A stretch of DNA of 64,000 nucleotides from Hypholoma sublateritium FD-334 SS-4 (taxonomy: Eukaryota; Basidiomycota; Agaricomycetes; Agaricales; Strophariaceae), in NCBI GenBank assembly GCA_000827495.1, contig KN817528.1:248001-312000 (forward strand), written 5' to 3'. This document shows positions 32,177-42,851 of this stretch, piece by piece. Both the position numbers and the translations under genes were made by a program. The notes below the pieces were generated by a model. The model worked only from the letters and a program-made list of their open reading frames with translations, searched no databases and was not told where the DNA came from. Numbering within the stretch: position 1 is the stretch's first letter; every line of letters begins with the position of its first letter.

Positions 32177-34740
32177 AATTTCAAGATCTCCATTCCAGGT
32201 GTTCTTTGCAAGCGGGAATTTTTGTTGGATTCTTAGGACTGAGACTTTCAAAGTCTTCCTCAAAGCATGCGATGCGCTTCACGATGTATTTACTTGAAAT
32301 CAATCCATGCGGCACAGCTAATAAATAACTTGCGTCCTGGAAGGTGGCCCGTTTTCTCGTAGCGTGCATGCCTATGTAAAGCATAAAATCGTGGCGGGTA
32401 TGTTGGTTTGATGTGCTGTTAAGAAAAACCGAAATGCGCCGCTAAAGACGCCCAGTCATTACCTCAGGTTGACCATGTCCATGAAAAGAACGGTACCAGT
32501 ATGAATTTGAGTTGCGTTGGGGTTCCGTAAAAATAGCAAAGAAAGACCTCGTGGTGCGCAAAACGTTCGATATAAAATCTTGGTAAAATACAAAAGATAT
32601 ACATCAAGCAAATATCAAGATCGTTTTTGTATGGCAGTTTCACTGCCTTTTGCAGCACTGGACATTAGTCACCGGCCAAATGATTAACCGTGACGGAGAA
32701 GGATATCTCAAAACTCAAGGTTCTCAGGAATATCTTCCGGCGCTGACGCCTACTACTGTTATCTTACCGCCTATTGAGCTTGAAGCAATGTCTATTGAGC
32801 TGATCCCGTTTCCGCTCTCCGAAACTGCATATTTTTCTCAGTTCGCAAAGTTCAGTAAGATGTATGAAAGTCATCGGGAAATTGGGGGCCCAGTTATTTT
32901 TACAGTTAGTTTCCACAATTAGTAATCACGCTGCACGCCTCCGTTTTTGCAAAAAATGTTATTATACAAACTGACCTACATGCTGCACGGCCTACTGGAC
33001 ATGACCCGTTTGTAGAGTCCTTGGAAACTCCGGCAAATGCATCCAATTTCAAAGCAATTCTTTCGCTTACGTTTCGTTCAGCCCAAGTTCGGCCCTCACT
33101 CTTGTCACGGCCAGGCAATGTTCGGTCGCAGGTACGTCAGTCTTGATGGATCGATCCACGCAAAGGCAACCTTACTGATTAGGACCGACTAAAGCATGAT
33201 GTTATAAGTATTTATCTATGTGTTGCATGGCATGCTAGTCACGGCCCACAGATTTGATTCTTGGAGACTCGGTAATTTTATATCCTCTCGCAGTAAGAAT
33301 TTGCAGAAGGCCTCACTCTGTGATTTCCCAAACCAGTCATTATCACCACTGCATCAGAGTTACAGCCGATATCACGAGTCGATCTACCCGAGATATGACT
33401 TCGTTTATATGACACAAAAATCAAATTCTTCAAAGTTTTGATATTTTGGGTTAATGCTATGGTAAGAGTTCAGCTAAATTATCGGATAGACCGCGTTGCT
33501 GACTTGTCGTGGTTGATGTCTTATCACAATTGCAAGCGATTTGACGAGCTGACCCGTGTGATAGAAGCCTTCCAGGAAACGACACGCAAATGGAGGTCTT
33601 ACATGTTTTGATGTTTCAATTTAGTGCCGAACTAAGAGCTAAGCAAACAATCTGTTGCACATGAATTTATCGGCACAGTGTTGAGATTCTCAATAAAAAC
33701 TAGTTTTTATTCTACAGGGTGCACGATGGACGCTCAGTACACATCAAGAGAGCAAGACAAATAGCGTAAACAGCGAGAGACTTGGCAGACAGTCACCTGT
33801 GGCTGTCCGCCTCCCGGGCCCGGGGCGTCCTCCGAGTCACTCAGGTGGCCAGCCTGGTTTGGCCCCCCTATATGATGGAGGTTACGGCCGCGTACACGAT
33901 CTGCAGGGAACACGGTCAGCCATCAACTTCAGGAACACAAAGTTATAAGGAAATGGATACCTCAAGAGCCAAAGTGGAACAAAGAAAAAGGGGGAACTAT
34001 TGTGGGGCACGGGCGAGGAGGCCGCTAACTTGAACCTGTTTCGTCTAGCTGTGGTCCGTGTCGCAAGGAATATGAGCCTCAGCGCACTGGCATAGTAGCA
34101 GAACGCGCGCTCTCAGCCAACCGCATTCAAGTTGTGTAGTCGTATTCTTCAACCTGGGGAGGGGCCCCTTGTTTCGCGATAAGCAGCCGCCGAGTATACC
34201 CTGGGAGGCGGACCATACCAAATAGATCACTCATAGGAGGTAGAAAGTCGCGCGATACGTAAGGCGTGCGCAGGGGCGCGGGCGACCGTACTGCGAGACG
34301 TAGTGGCGTATGATAGTTGCGCACTTCGGGAAGATATCCGTTTCGTGCGCTGCGACGGATAATCCCGCTCTCTCGGGTCGTCGTTGGTGTATGGCGAGCG
34401 CGAGGGCATTGAGCGCGCTATGGACGGGTACTCGCGCTCGTCACCGTTGGCAGGCGACCGCGCCGGGCGGGCGGTATAGGGCGGCTCGCAGCCCGGGTGT
34501 AGGCCGCAGCGTCAATGCACGGCGCGTGTACGGGCTTTGGGGGGCGTTTCGGCTGCTCTGGATAGAAACGATGGCAGTGCTCCCTACTGAAGAAAGAAGG
34601 CTTGTTAGAAAGCGACAGGAACGAGGCAGTACTGACGGCATACTGCTACTTGATCGTCGCCGAGGTCGGCGGGCCGTCGTGGCGCACGGACGCATCGCCG
34701 AGCGCTGTGCGGCTCTCTCGCCGCGCTAGCCGCTTCTCCT
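32177..34740. other. accessory sequence with only small or decayed ORFs
   Basis: About 2.5 kb. ORFs of 60-140 residues occur on both strands (32650-32922 +, 34127-34324 -, 34310-34729 +) without family resemblance. GC content rises sharply after about 34.2 kb, which marks a compositional boundary. A minus-frame segment at 34127-34324 has plausible composition and may be a decayed exon. Confidence 0.35.
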
Positions 34741-35924
34741 TCAGCTGCAGTGGCCAGCGCTTCCTCTCTGCTTTGCTGACATCCCGTGTTTCTCTCCACC
34801 ATCATCTCCGCGCTCGGGGGTCGTCTCCGCCATCGGACGGATGCTTGCGCCCGAGTCTGTTAAGCGCATACCGGAAATGCTGTCACGCCAGTCCACCTGC
34901 TTGGCGCCTTCGCCGTGGCACTCCGGGCTCCTCACCAGCCTTTCACGTTTCAGGCATCGGACGACGATCGGGAGAGCGCACAGAGCTGCCCGAGGATCGG
35001 CTGAGCAAGGTTTGCAAGGGACGCTCAAGCGCCATATCGGACAGCCTCGTGCGTGGCCCGTGAGGCGGTGGTCCATCGAGGGCTCATCATCATCGAGGGC
35101 ACTGCTGGATAGCCAAGGGGTAGCGGAGCGGTTGTCTGCCGTTGAAGATGACGAGGATGAGGATCCGTGCATTCTGCATTTTGGGGGATGCTGTTTGTCG
35201 CGGCGATCGTGCGATGGGGCTGTCGAACAGCGCTCGCTGCCATGGCGAGATGGAGTCTTTTCGACGGCAGATGGAGGTGGAGGGTCGCGTTATCGGAGAC
35301 TCTATTTCGCGGCACCGCGAGCGTCGCTGCGGCGGCGACACGTGGGCCTCCGGTGCGCGTGCAGGGGTGTATTCTGGCGTCCGAGGGCGGGGAATCAGCG
35401 AGGGAGAACTTGAAGATGGCTTTGATGACAACAAAAGAGTCAATGGGAGTCGTCGGTGTTTGCGTCTGGTTGATGCTGTTCAGGATGAGCTGCGGCTCGG
35501 CGACAAAACATTTCTCCCAACCAGGAACTGTGGGCTCGCCGGCGATCCAGCGACGTTGTTGTACTGTGAGTCGTTCGCCATAATCGACTTCACGATGTTC
35601 AAGTTCGCCACCGCAGCTTTGTATTCCTTCCGGAGGCGCGCTCTAGTCTCAGGGCTGACGAAGCTCTTCTGCAGCTCCGTGTGCTGGTTCTGCTTGGCCC
35701 GGGCCTCCTCAACGAGCGACGCAACTTGACTGAGGGATGCGAGCTTTGAGCTGGGTCTTCCACTCCTCATCCCGTACCAGGTCCATGGGGCCATGCTTCA
35801 TAGGCGCTGGAGCCGGTGCTGGGCGTGCATGGGTTGTCATCGTGACGAAGCCCGTGCTGCAGGAGGTGGTGGTGGCCGGGATAGAATCGTCCGAGGAGGC
35901 GATGACTGGCCCGGGAGCCAACAC
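34741..35924 (-). pseudogene. frameshifted relic of an unrecognised gene
   Basis: Two minus-strand frames carry protein-like sequence in succession. The first starts at 35924 and contains KHGPMDLVRDEEWKTQLKAR. The second continues as LVEEARAKQNQHTELQKSF and RARLRKEYKAAVANLNIVKS. The hand-over near 35730 has no convincing intron, so a frameshift is the simplest reading. Further downstream the frame changes again through Ser/Pro/Arg-rich, disordered-looking sequence. The helical block resembles hypothetical proteins that I associate with mushroom transposon islands, but I cannot name the family. It may belong to the same element as the transposase downstream or upstream of it. Confidence 0.4.
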
Positions 35925-36134
35925 TGGCAGTCACGCGCCTGGGCCGGCCCACTCGGTTCCATTGTCGTCGGCGTCAAGCGTCACCCGCCGCCCGTGTTGA
36001 AATTGTTGGCGGACGTTGGACTCCCCGTATCGGTCGCTTTTCGAAACTCGGAACTTGAAGCCGGCGGACTCGAAGCATCAAACAGAACAGAATAAATTAC
36101 TCGTAAGATATCAACTGCAGACTATAGTAACAGC

Positions 36135-39100
36135 TTATTTTGAATTGTATGTATGGTATAATTCGAGGTCTTCATCGTTATCAAAGTCTTCACGATCATC
36201 TGAGGAGTTGGAGCTCCCTGATTCCGAGTCAGAGTCCCCACTGGCATCCGCCTCGTCGCTAACAACGCGTGCGTTTGCGTTTGAGTCCGATGCTGATTGA
36301 ACTTCCTGAATGTGGCCATTAGTAGCACCCGCCGCGTCGTCCACATCCTCCGGCTCTGAAACGCCACGATGCAGGCGCTTGTTAATTTCAAGTTCATTCT
36401 CTTTTTCGCTGCCGCCTGCGTCTCCAGAAACGTTGTCGGCTTGGATTGGAGCGGAGCTGCCAGACGGGTCTTCTTCATCTGGACCGTCAGCTTCACTGGT
36501 CGAAGACGTCGTCGAGTCTTTTTGTAAGAGAACATCCCGACCGTGAGAGTAGGTGTGTCCAACACCGAGGCCCCAATGGTATCGCATAACCATATCACGA
36601 TCAACGAAGCTGTGATGATTTTAGTAAGGGAAAAAGATTAGAAGTTTTGGCTCACCGATTAACATAGTAACCATTCCAACCACAATCATTCCATGGTTCA
36701 ATAATATGGCCAGCTTTAGCTGAGTCTTTTTTACCAAGAGAAAAGGCCGGAATCAAGTGGCAGCTCCTGAGAATGAGGGAGGGGTCCACAAAGCTAAAGG
36801 CATCGGCGGCAGTTGTTGGTGGAAAGGATAGTAGATCAAGACGGAATGGTTCCCAAGCAGATGAAACTCCTCGGGCCTTATCAATCTGAAACCAACGTAC
36901 ATGAAGGAAATCAAACCGTGATGGCTCATAACCTGTCATGCCGGGGCCGACGTAGACAACATTGACGTGGTATATTGCGATTACACGAGCATAGAGAAAT
37001 GGATGATCCGTAGGCGTAGCAGAATCCGAAGAATCTACGTTTTCAGAATTGAAGTCAGCGAGCAGCATAACGTCGCAATGCGACGTTCTGGGGTTGATGA
37101 CATCCTCTGATCGACGGACGTCGTATGTTGTGTAGTAGAAACGCGCCAGCTTGTGATTGAAGACCCGATTGTCTTTAATTATGACTGCATCCCGTGCCGT
37201 CTCTGCGAGGCTAGGGCCGCCCTGTTCGAAGTTAGAGACGTTGACATCAAGCCGCGCAAGAATTCTAGGGAGCAGATGCTCCTTCAAACGCTTTGCGAAA
37301 TCCTGCCAGTGTAAAAATGTTTTCAGCAAACTTCAGATGTAGCTCATCTCACGCAGCATAATACCTTTGTAGCAAGACTTCCAGACTCTCTGGCAAGAGA
37401 TCCTATGTCAAGGGCATGGTTCTGCGTCTTTCCTATGTGGTAGTCTAAGCCTGGCAACTCTGGTCCTTTCTCGTGTGTGAACGTCTTGCTGTTGTTGGCG
37501 TGATCGTCAAGCTTTTGTCGGATGCGACGAATCCGAGCTTGGCGTCGCTCAATGCGGCTTAGTTGAGACTCAAAGTCTTTGCGGCTTGTGCGAAGATAGC
37601 GAGATTTGGGAGAGCGGTGCTCCAATTCCATCTAATATCCTTTCAGCGTCAAAATAAGCAGTGGAAAGTAACAACCACCAACTTACCGCCTCTGTTGAAT
37701 AGGAGTCAATGGTTCCATTTCGCCTGATCATTTCTACGTAATCCCCTAAAGAGTGATTTTTGTATGTATTGAGGTTAAGCCCCTTGTTTCGTTTTTCGGG
37801 GTTCAAAGCTGTCTGTGTTGGCGAGGTGTCGGTTGATGAGGTGGGTTTTTTCGACGACCTTCGCATCCGAGCTGCAACTTCACGTTTCAATTCCTTTGTC
37901 TCAAAGGCCTCTGACGTGGTGTCCCGAAAGTTCCTCAATAGCCTACCAAGCTGTGCTGTGATTGATTCTAAGACGTGAAGGGATAGTTCGGTGTGTTGTC
38001 GAAGCTTAGCCATTGCGTGCCAATGAGCTAGAGTAAATAAAATGTCCAGCAAGTTACTGTTATGTGGTTCTGGCAGAAGACCCTCGAAGACTGGCATGGA
38101 GCACTTAAAAGAAGAATTTGATCATTTTCTAGCCAGTGGTGACTTGACTTGAAAGCTGTGCTAACCTGTAAAAGATTCTCATAATCTCGTGCCCCTAATT
38201 TTTTCAGCTCGGATACGTTGTTTGTGAATCTTCGTATGGTGTCACGTCCAAAGGTTGGGATGGCACGGAATCTGATCAGAATGGTAAACTCAATATATTC
38301 TTCCTGTTAGAAACCAGCTCACCTGCTGTCTAGCTTGCTTGTGGCACCATCAATGCTTTGCAATATTCGCAGTAGGTGAATGAAAACCCTTTTCCACACC
38401 CCCAGTTCAAATTCATGCATGAAGTCCACAAGAAAGACTGTGAAAAGGTCAAACCCGAGGCTGGAAAGTTGCTCAGAGAAAGCATTCTGAATAGGGAAAT
38501 CAGCTATGGAACAGTTGATTATGAGCAGTATCAGGTTATAATACCTGAGTTGGCACCAAAGACTCTGATTTCAACAGGTGCTCAACAAAGTTGCTGTCAA
38601 CTGTGCGGTTTTGCTGGTATATTATGTCATGGGCACTGGAGACCTTAACCCTATACTGTAAGTCGTCTTTCCTGGCCAGAGTTACTCGCCGGTGTTGATC
38701 ATGTTTGGTTCCCAGCTGATCGGTATCGTTCTTTGGCACAAGACATCGGGGACATGGACAGCACCCCATGTTTCGAATACCACTGAGAATGACTCTGCAT
38801 GAATTCATATCAGATATGTTTGTAAATGAGCATAAAACATACTTTTCTGGGTAATCAGCTGAATAAGCAAATATTCGAAGATAGAAACGCCGCTTTTTAC
38901 CATCACAGCACTCTATCACAATGCCGTGTTCGTACGCTTCCAAAAAATCATCGTCGAGCAACTCTTTCCATTGAGCATGGATGTATTCTCTCTGTAAATG
39001 TGCCATAAGGGCTTCACTAGGGCCTTTCTCATTTGAATGTGCAGCTACAAAGTCTTTGAGCTCCGGTGGCACCTATTTCATAACTTCAGGTCAGCCTCCT

Positions 39101-40522
39101 ATATCTGACAAGAAAGCTCCAGAATTGGCTTACCTTCTGGAAATATGCAATGTGGTTACACAGTCTACAGCTTGGCTTACATCGACGATACTTCGATTCA
39201 TTTCCAAAGTACATATAACAAGGCCATAGTGCGGCTGTTCCGAAGGAGGTAAGGTGGGTGCTGTCTGATCCAAACATAAGGCCAATCAAGACCCGCGGTA
39301 AAGTACATCCAGGTACTCCAATTGCTGCCTGAATCTCCTCATGAGCTTCCAAGAATACGGGTGATGTATAAAGTTCTCCGTGTACTCTGGTAGACTCTGT
39401 TGGCGACATGTCTCGCCGCCGCCATCTCAGTTCGTACGGTTCTAAATGAAAATGCTTGAAGTCGTGCGGATTTGCCATCTTTTCCTTTAGAACGTCGACT
39501 ATGCTGCGGTGGCGGAATGGAGGAAATGTGTATTGACCAAGGCCTGGGTTTGGTGTGCTTCGGTGAAATGGAATGGGTAATGTTATTGTAGTTTCGGTCC
39601 ATCCAGCGTCTGGCTCATCAAGCCAGATGCCCTCGGAGCCAGAAGACGCTCCCAGGTTGTTATTGAGAGAATCCCAAGAAATATCTCTGACGTCCGCGGG
39701 ATTGAAAGAGGGGCTGCAAATGATATCCATGAGTTTCCGGAAAGAGTCCTGTGTTTTTTGGGTGCCACCGTTCCAGTACCATTCACCGAGTAAGAATGCA
39801 TTTTTGTTTGGATACGGTTGAAAAAGTGAAAGCGACTGGGATCGAGAGTCTTGATCATCAGATGATGGATCCAACACTTCGGCGAGTTCAGTTTCTATTT
39901 CTGGGTCATGGGAGGGGAAATCGACGGCGTGGTATTGTCGGAAGAGGCCAAAATCGTTGGGCTGAGACGCAATTAGTTTCCGAATCGGGAGTTGAAGCAC
40001 TTGAGCTGGTTGTATTGGCTGTGAAAGAGGCAGACTGCGTAATGGCGCTGGTTGTTTGTTTTGGAAATGTAGTGCAGGTCTACGGCTCTCTCGACGTGGC
40101 CGTCTCTCCGCAATGGAGCGAGAATCATCGGCTGCCTCAGGCAGTTCCCTGACTGTCAGAACAGGAGAAGTTTGACCCTGGGTTGTGCAATAAAGTTTAG
40201 AAAAGAAATAGAATATAGAAACCTTTGACACCCTCACCTCAGTAGATGGCCGTATCGCCTCTAAATTGCGCTCCAGGGGCGACGGCTGAGAAGCAGGAGA
40301 TCCGTTGAAGCGAGCTTTCTTTCTTCTATATCTTTCCTTTGCTAAATCTAGAGCGCTTGCCATTCTTTTTTTTTGAGGTTGACAGCTGCGTACGTGGGTG
40401 GTGTAGGCGTTCGATTGCGCAAAATTTCGTCCGCAAGACGGGCACTGTAGACTTGAATTTGAGTCCAGAGAGGTGACGTCCGAGTCGAAGGCGGCGTCGG
40501 CATGCCAGATGAACTCGTCCAT
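36135..40522 (-). mobile_element. Plavaka-type DNA transposase gene, apparently full length
   Basis: Transposase of a large basidiomycete cut-and-paste element. Starts at 40522. A C2H2 finger (CPSCGRNFAQSNAYTTHVRSC) is followed by a basic stretch. The family core then runs in order: LLGEWYWNGGTQKTQDSF, ISWDSLNNNLG, GVPGCTLPRVLIGLMFGSD, KDFVAAHSNEKG and ILSGIRNMGCCPCPRCLVPK. DFMHEFELGVWKRVFIHLLR carries the acidic His/Glu motif. These are followed by MPVFEGLLPEPHNSNLLDIL, NLNTYKNHSLGDYVEMIR, ELEHRSPKSRY, YARVIAIYHVNVVYVGPGM, FVDPSLILRSCHLIPAF, a YYVNR...DRDMVMRYHWGLGVGHTY end, and an acidic Ser-rich tail. Several short introns separate the frames. No clear disabling mutation was seen, so it may be recent. 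Terminal repeats were not defined. Confidence 0.85.
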
Positions 40523-41879
40523 TGAGTAGGACTACTAGTTTACTCGAAGTTGAATGCCCCTAGGCTCGTCGGTACAATTTGAAGTTAGTGAGTCTATCTT
40601 CGACCTGTCGCCACTTTTAGTTACGCCGACAGTAGATGTCGGTGAATGAGTGCCCCTAGTCAAACAGGAATAGTCTTGAGGAGTATGCTATGTGTTCCAA
40701 GGTAGTATTGGGGCAGCGTTTACTAGTAGCACCGAGTCAGTCTTACTAGCCGCACTGGCACGCCGCAGCCTTTCGCTGTCGGCGGCCCGGGAGCGAGCGC
40801 CGCAGCCGCGCAGCCAGTGGCTGCGAACTAAGTAGTAGCAGCCCTTCGGTTGTGGTCACGGTTGCGGCCGCAGCGTCACGGTCGTGTTCAGCTCATGTTC
40901 AGCTTTGTCAAGTTGTGTCAAGTTATTGAGTGATATTGATCGTGCAGAGATACTACTAGTAGGTGCCGCATTTCAAAAAGGCGTAGAAATTCGTCTACTA
41001 GAGACTATTTGCATCCCATCACCCTCAATCTACCTCTTTGCATTGTCGTCTGAGGTCGATAAATGCGGCAGGACGACGCCCAAACGGACGTAGTGACACC
41101 TGATGGCAGCTCCGCCTGTGAGCCTGAGGGTGGTAAGTGGCGGCAGGCCTGCATGTAACGCTTTGAGGCGACGGTGCGCATTCGGCCCCGCGACGTGAGA
41201 GTCGGGGCAAACGGCTGGTGGCAGAAGGTGGAGGGTCTGTGGCAGGCGGCGGGACGAAGAGCGGGTCTATGGACGCTTTATGGCGACGCCAAGGACCTCC
41301 GTAAGGACCTGCGAGTCGCGTTTGCACCCGATCGCTGCATCCGTCTTCAAGTTCGCGCATTACGCCGGGGTCCCGTAGTCGACGGTTGCGCGCCTCACAG
41401 TCCCGCCTGGGCGTCCATTCGTTTGTCCCATGCACGTGAAAACGCGAAGCATACCTTGAATTCGCTGCTGCCCTAGGTCTTGGCGTGCTCTCGCGCCCTC
41501 CTCCGGGTGCAGCCCGATCTCGCAGTGCATTTAAATTGCGCACGCGCGACGATTCTTCGTAAGGCGATTCCGAGTCCTGGCTTCGAGCGTCGCCCGCGCA
41601 GGCGGGGTGCAGCTGCGCGGCATCGTCGTGTCGCGGGCGGCGGATTTGGAGCACCTTCAGATTATGCTTGAGCGAATGGTTAAGGAGGATAGGGGCAGCC
41701 ACAGGCGCAGTGGTGATCGGTTGGGAGGCAGAGAAAGGGCTGGATGTGGGAGATAAGAGGAGTCCCATGGCGTGCGCCTGTGCTCAAGGGCGGGCGATAG
41801 CTATGGGGCCCAGTTGTTCTGCAGAGATCGTTCACAGTCTTCGACGGGGTCAGCTCTACTCCATTCAGGAGAAGAAAAA
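40523..41879. other. GC-rich accessory sequence upstream of the transposase
   Basis: No supported gene. The first ~480 bases contain several CTACTAG/CTAGTAG-like words (40531, 40720, 40829, 40949 and 40993) that could be subterminal transposon motifs. A 247-residue minus ORF (41025-41768) overlaps three plus ORFs of similar length and is Arg/Pro-rich; it is probably chance openness in GC-rich DNA. Confidence 0.4.
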
Positions 41880-42535
41880 ATAGGCACCTTAGAGTAGTCG
41901 AGAAGGGGTTCGATGCTTTGACTAGACCATTCACAGGCCATCCCAGGGCATCTCGTCGAATCCCGCCCGATCCAAATCCGCCGGAGAGACGTTTTGGCTA
42001 CGCCAGCCTCGGAGGAGTTCTTCGCCACATAGGCGCCTTGGGCAACGGGCAGCTTTTCGCTGTCAAATGTAGTCTTGATAGTAGAGCCTGCTTCGACGCG
42101 GCGTTTGATGACATTAGGCCGCGGAGTATGGCCATCGCGCTCGCGCTGCTCAGCGCACGCATACTACGTTTTTTCATGCTTGCGTGTGTTCGTCCTCTAT
42201 CTGGGAGGCAGGCTCAGCGATGAGCTTCGCCCGCGTTTTTGACATGGCTCTGCGGCGTCCGCGGGCGGGGTTCGTCCGCGTTTTTGACCTAGTTCAGGGT
42301 CGTACGCACGTTGGGCAGCTGACACGGTCGAGGAGGCGCTGATAGGAATGGGTCCCGCGAGACCGGGTCCGGGGAGTGCCTCGCGCAATGCGCAAGGAAC
42401 GTACGCACGTTCGTCGTCGGCATCGCAGTCCAAGGCTTCGTTCTCATGCTCCACGATGCGAGCCAAGAGCGCCTCGATATCTACGGCATCTGTACAAAAT
42501 ATGGGGCGACTCCGCACAGACCAGAGAGAGCTCAA
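41880..42535 (-). pseudogene. decayed N-terminal part of a TET/JBP-associated gene
   Basis: From 42535 the minus strand reads a 112-residue ORF (acidic, then KRGRSSSLSLPP) and, after a stop, a stretch with DGHTPRPNVIKRRV, TFDSEKLPVAQGAYVAK. It then shifts frame to SPADLDRAGFDEMPWDG and shifts back to SQSIEPLLDYSKV. In order and spacing this resembles the segment (xxRHV...LPxAxxGYxxK...LxxxGFxxxxWDG...PLLDxxGR) that precedes the 2-oxoglutarate dioxygenase domain in many mushroom TET/JBP-like proteins. The catalytic domain itself (HxD...H) is not visible downstream. At least two frame changes and stops make it a relic. Family assignment is from memory of the pattern and moderate at best. Confidence 0.4.
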
Positions 42536-42851
42536 GCGGATTCGGGGTGGCCAGCCTGATTACGCGGCGGGCGCGCTCGGGTGGGGTTGGGCGCGGTGGG
42601 CTATTGAACGCCAGAGATTCTGCGCAGCAGAGGCGAATGTATCAGATGAGATGCGGAGAGCTGGTGTGGAGTTGAACCAGTGCGTCACAGAGCATGTGAC
42701 AAAACATGTGAATCATTCAATCAGTGGCTATGCCGCGCCTCCGGGCCGCGGAAGGCACCTCAGCTCGCGACTCAAAACACTCGCAAAACACTAGGACTGC
42801 AACTTGAATTCGGGAGAAAGGATTTACATAGAGTTATATCAAGAAAATATA

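Noticed and set aside
32650..32922. 90-residue plus ORF
   Set aside because: No motif, isolated in AT-rich accessory DNA.
41025..41768. 247-residue minus ORF
   Set aside because: Arg/Pro-rich, overlaps several plus ORFs of equal standing, and has no motif; GC-rich DNA is open by chance.
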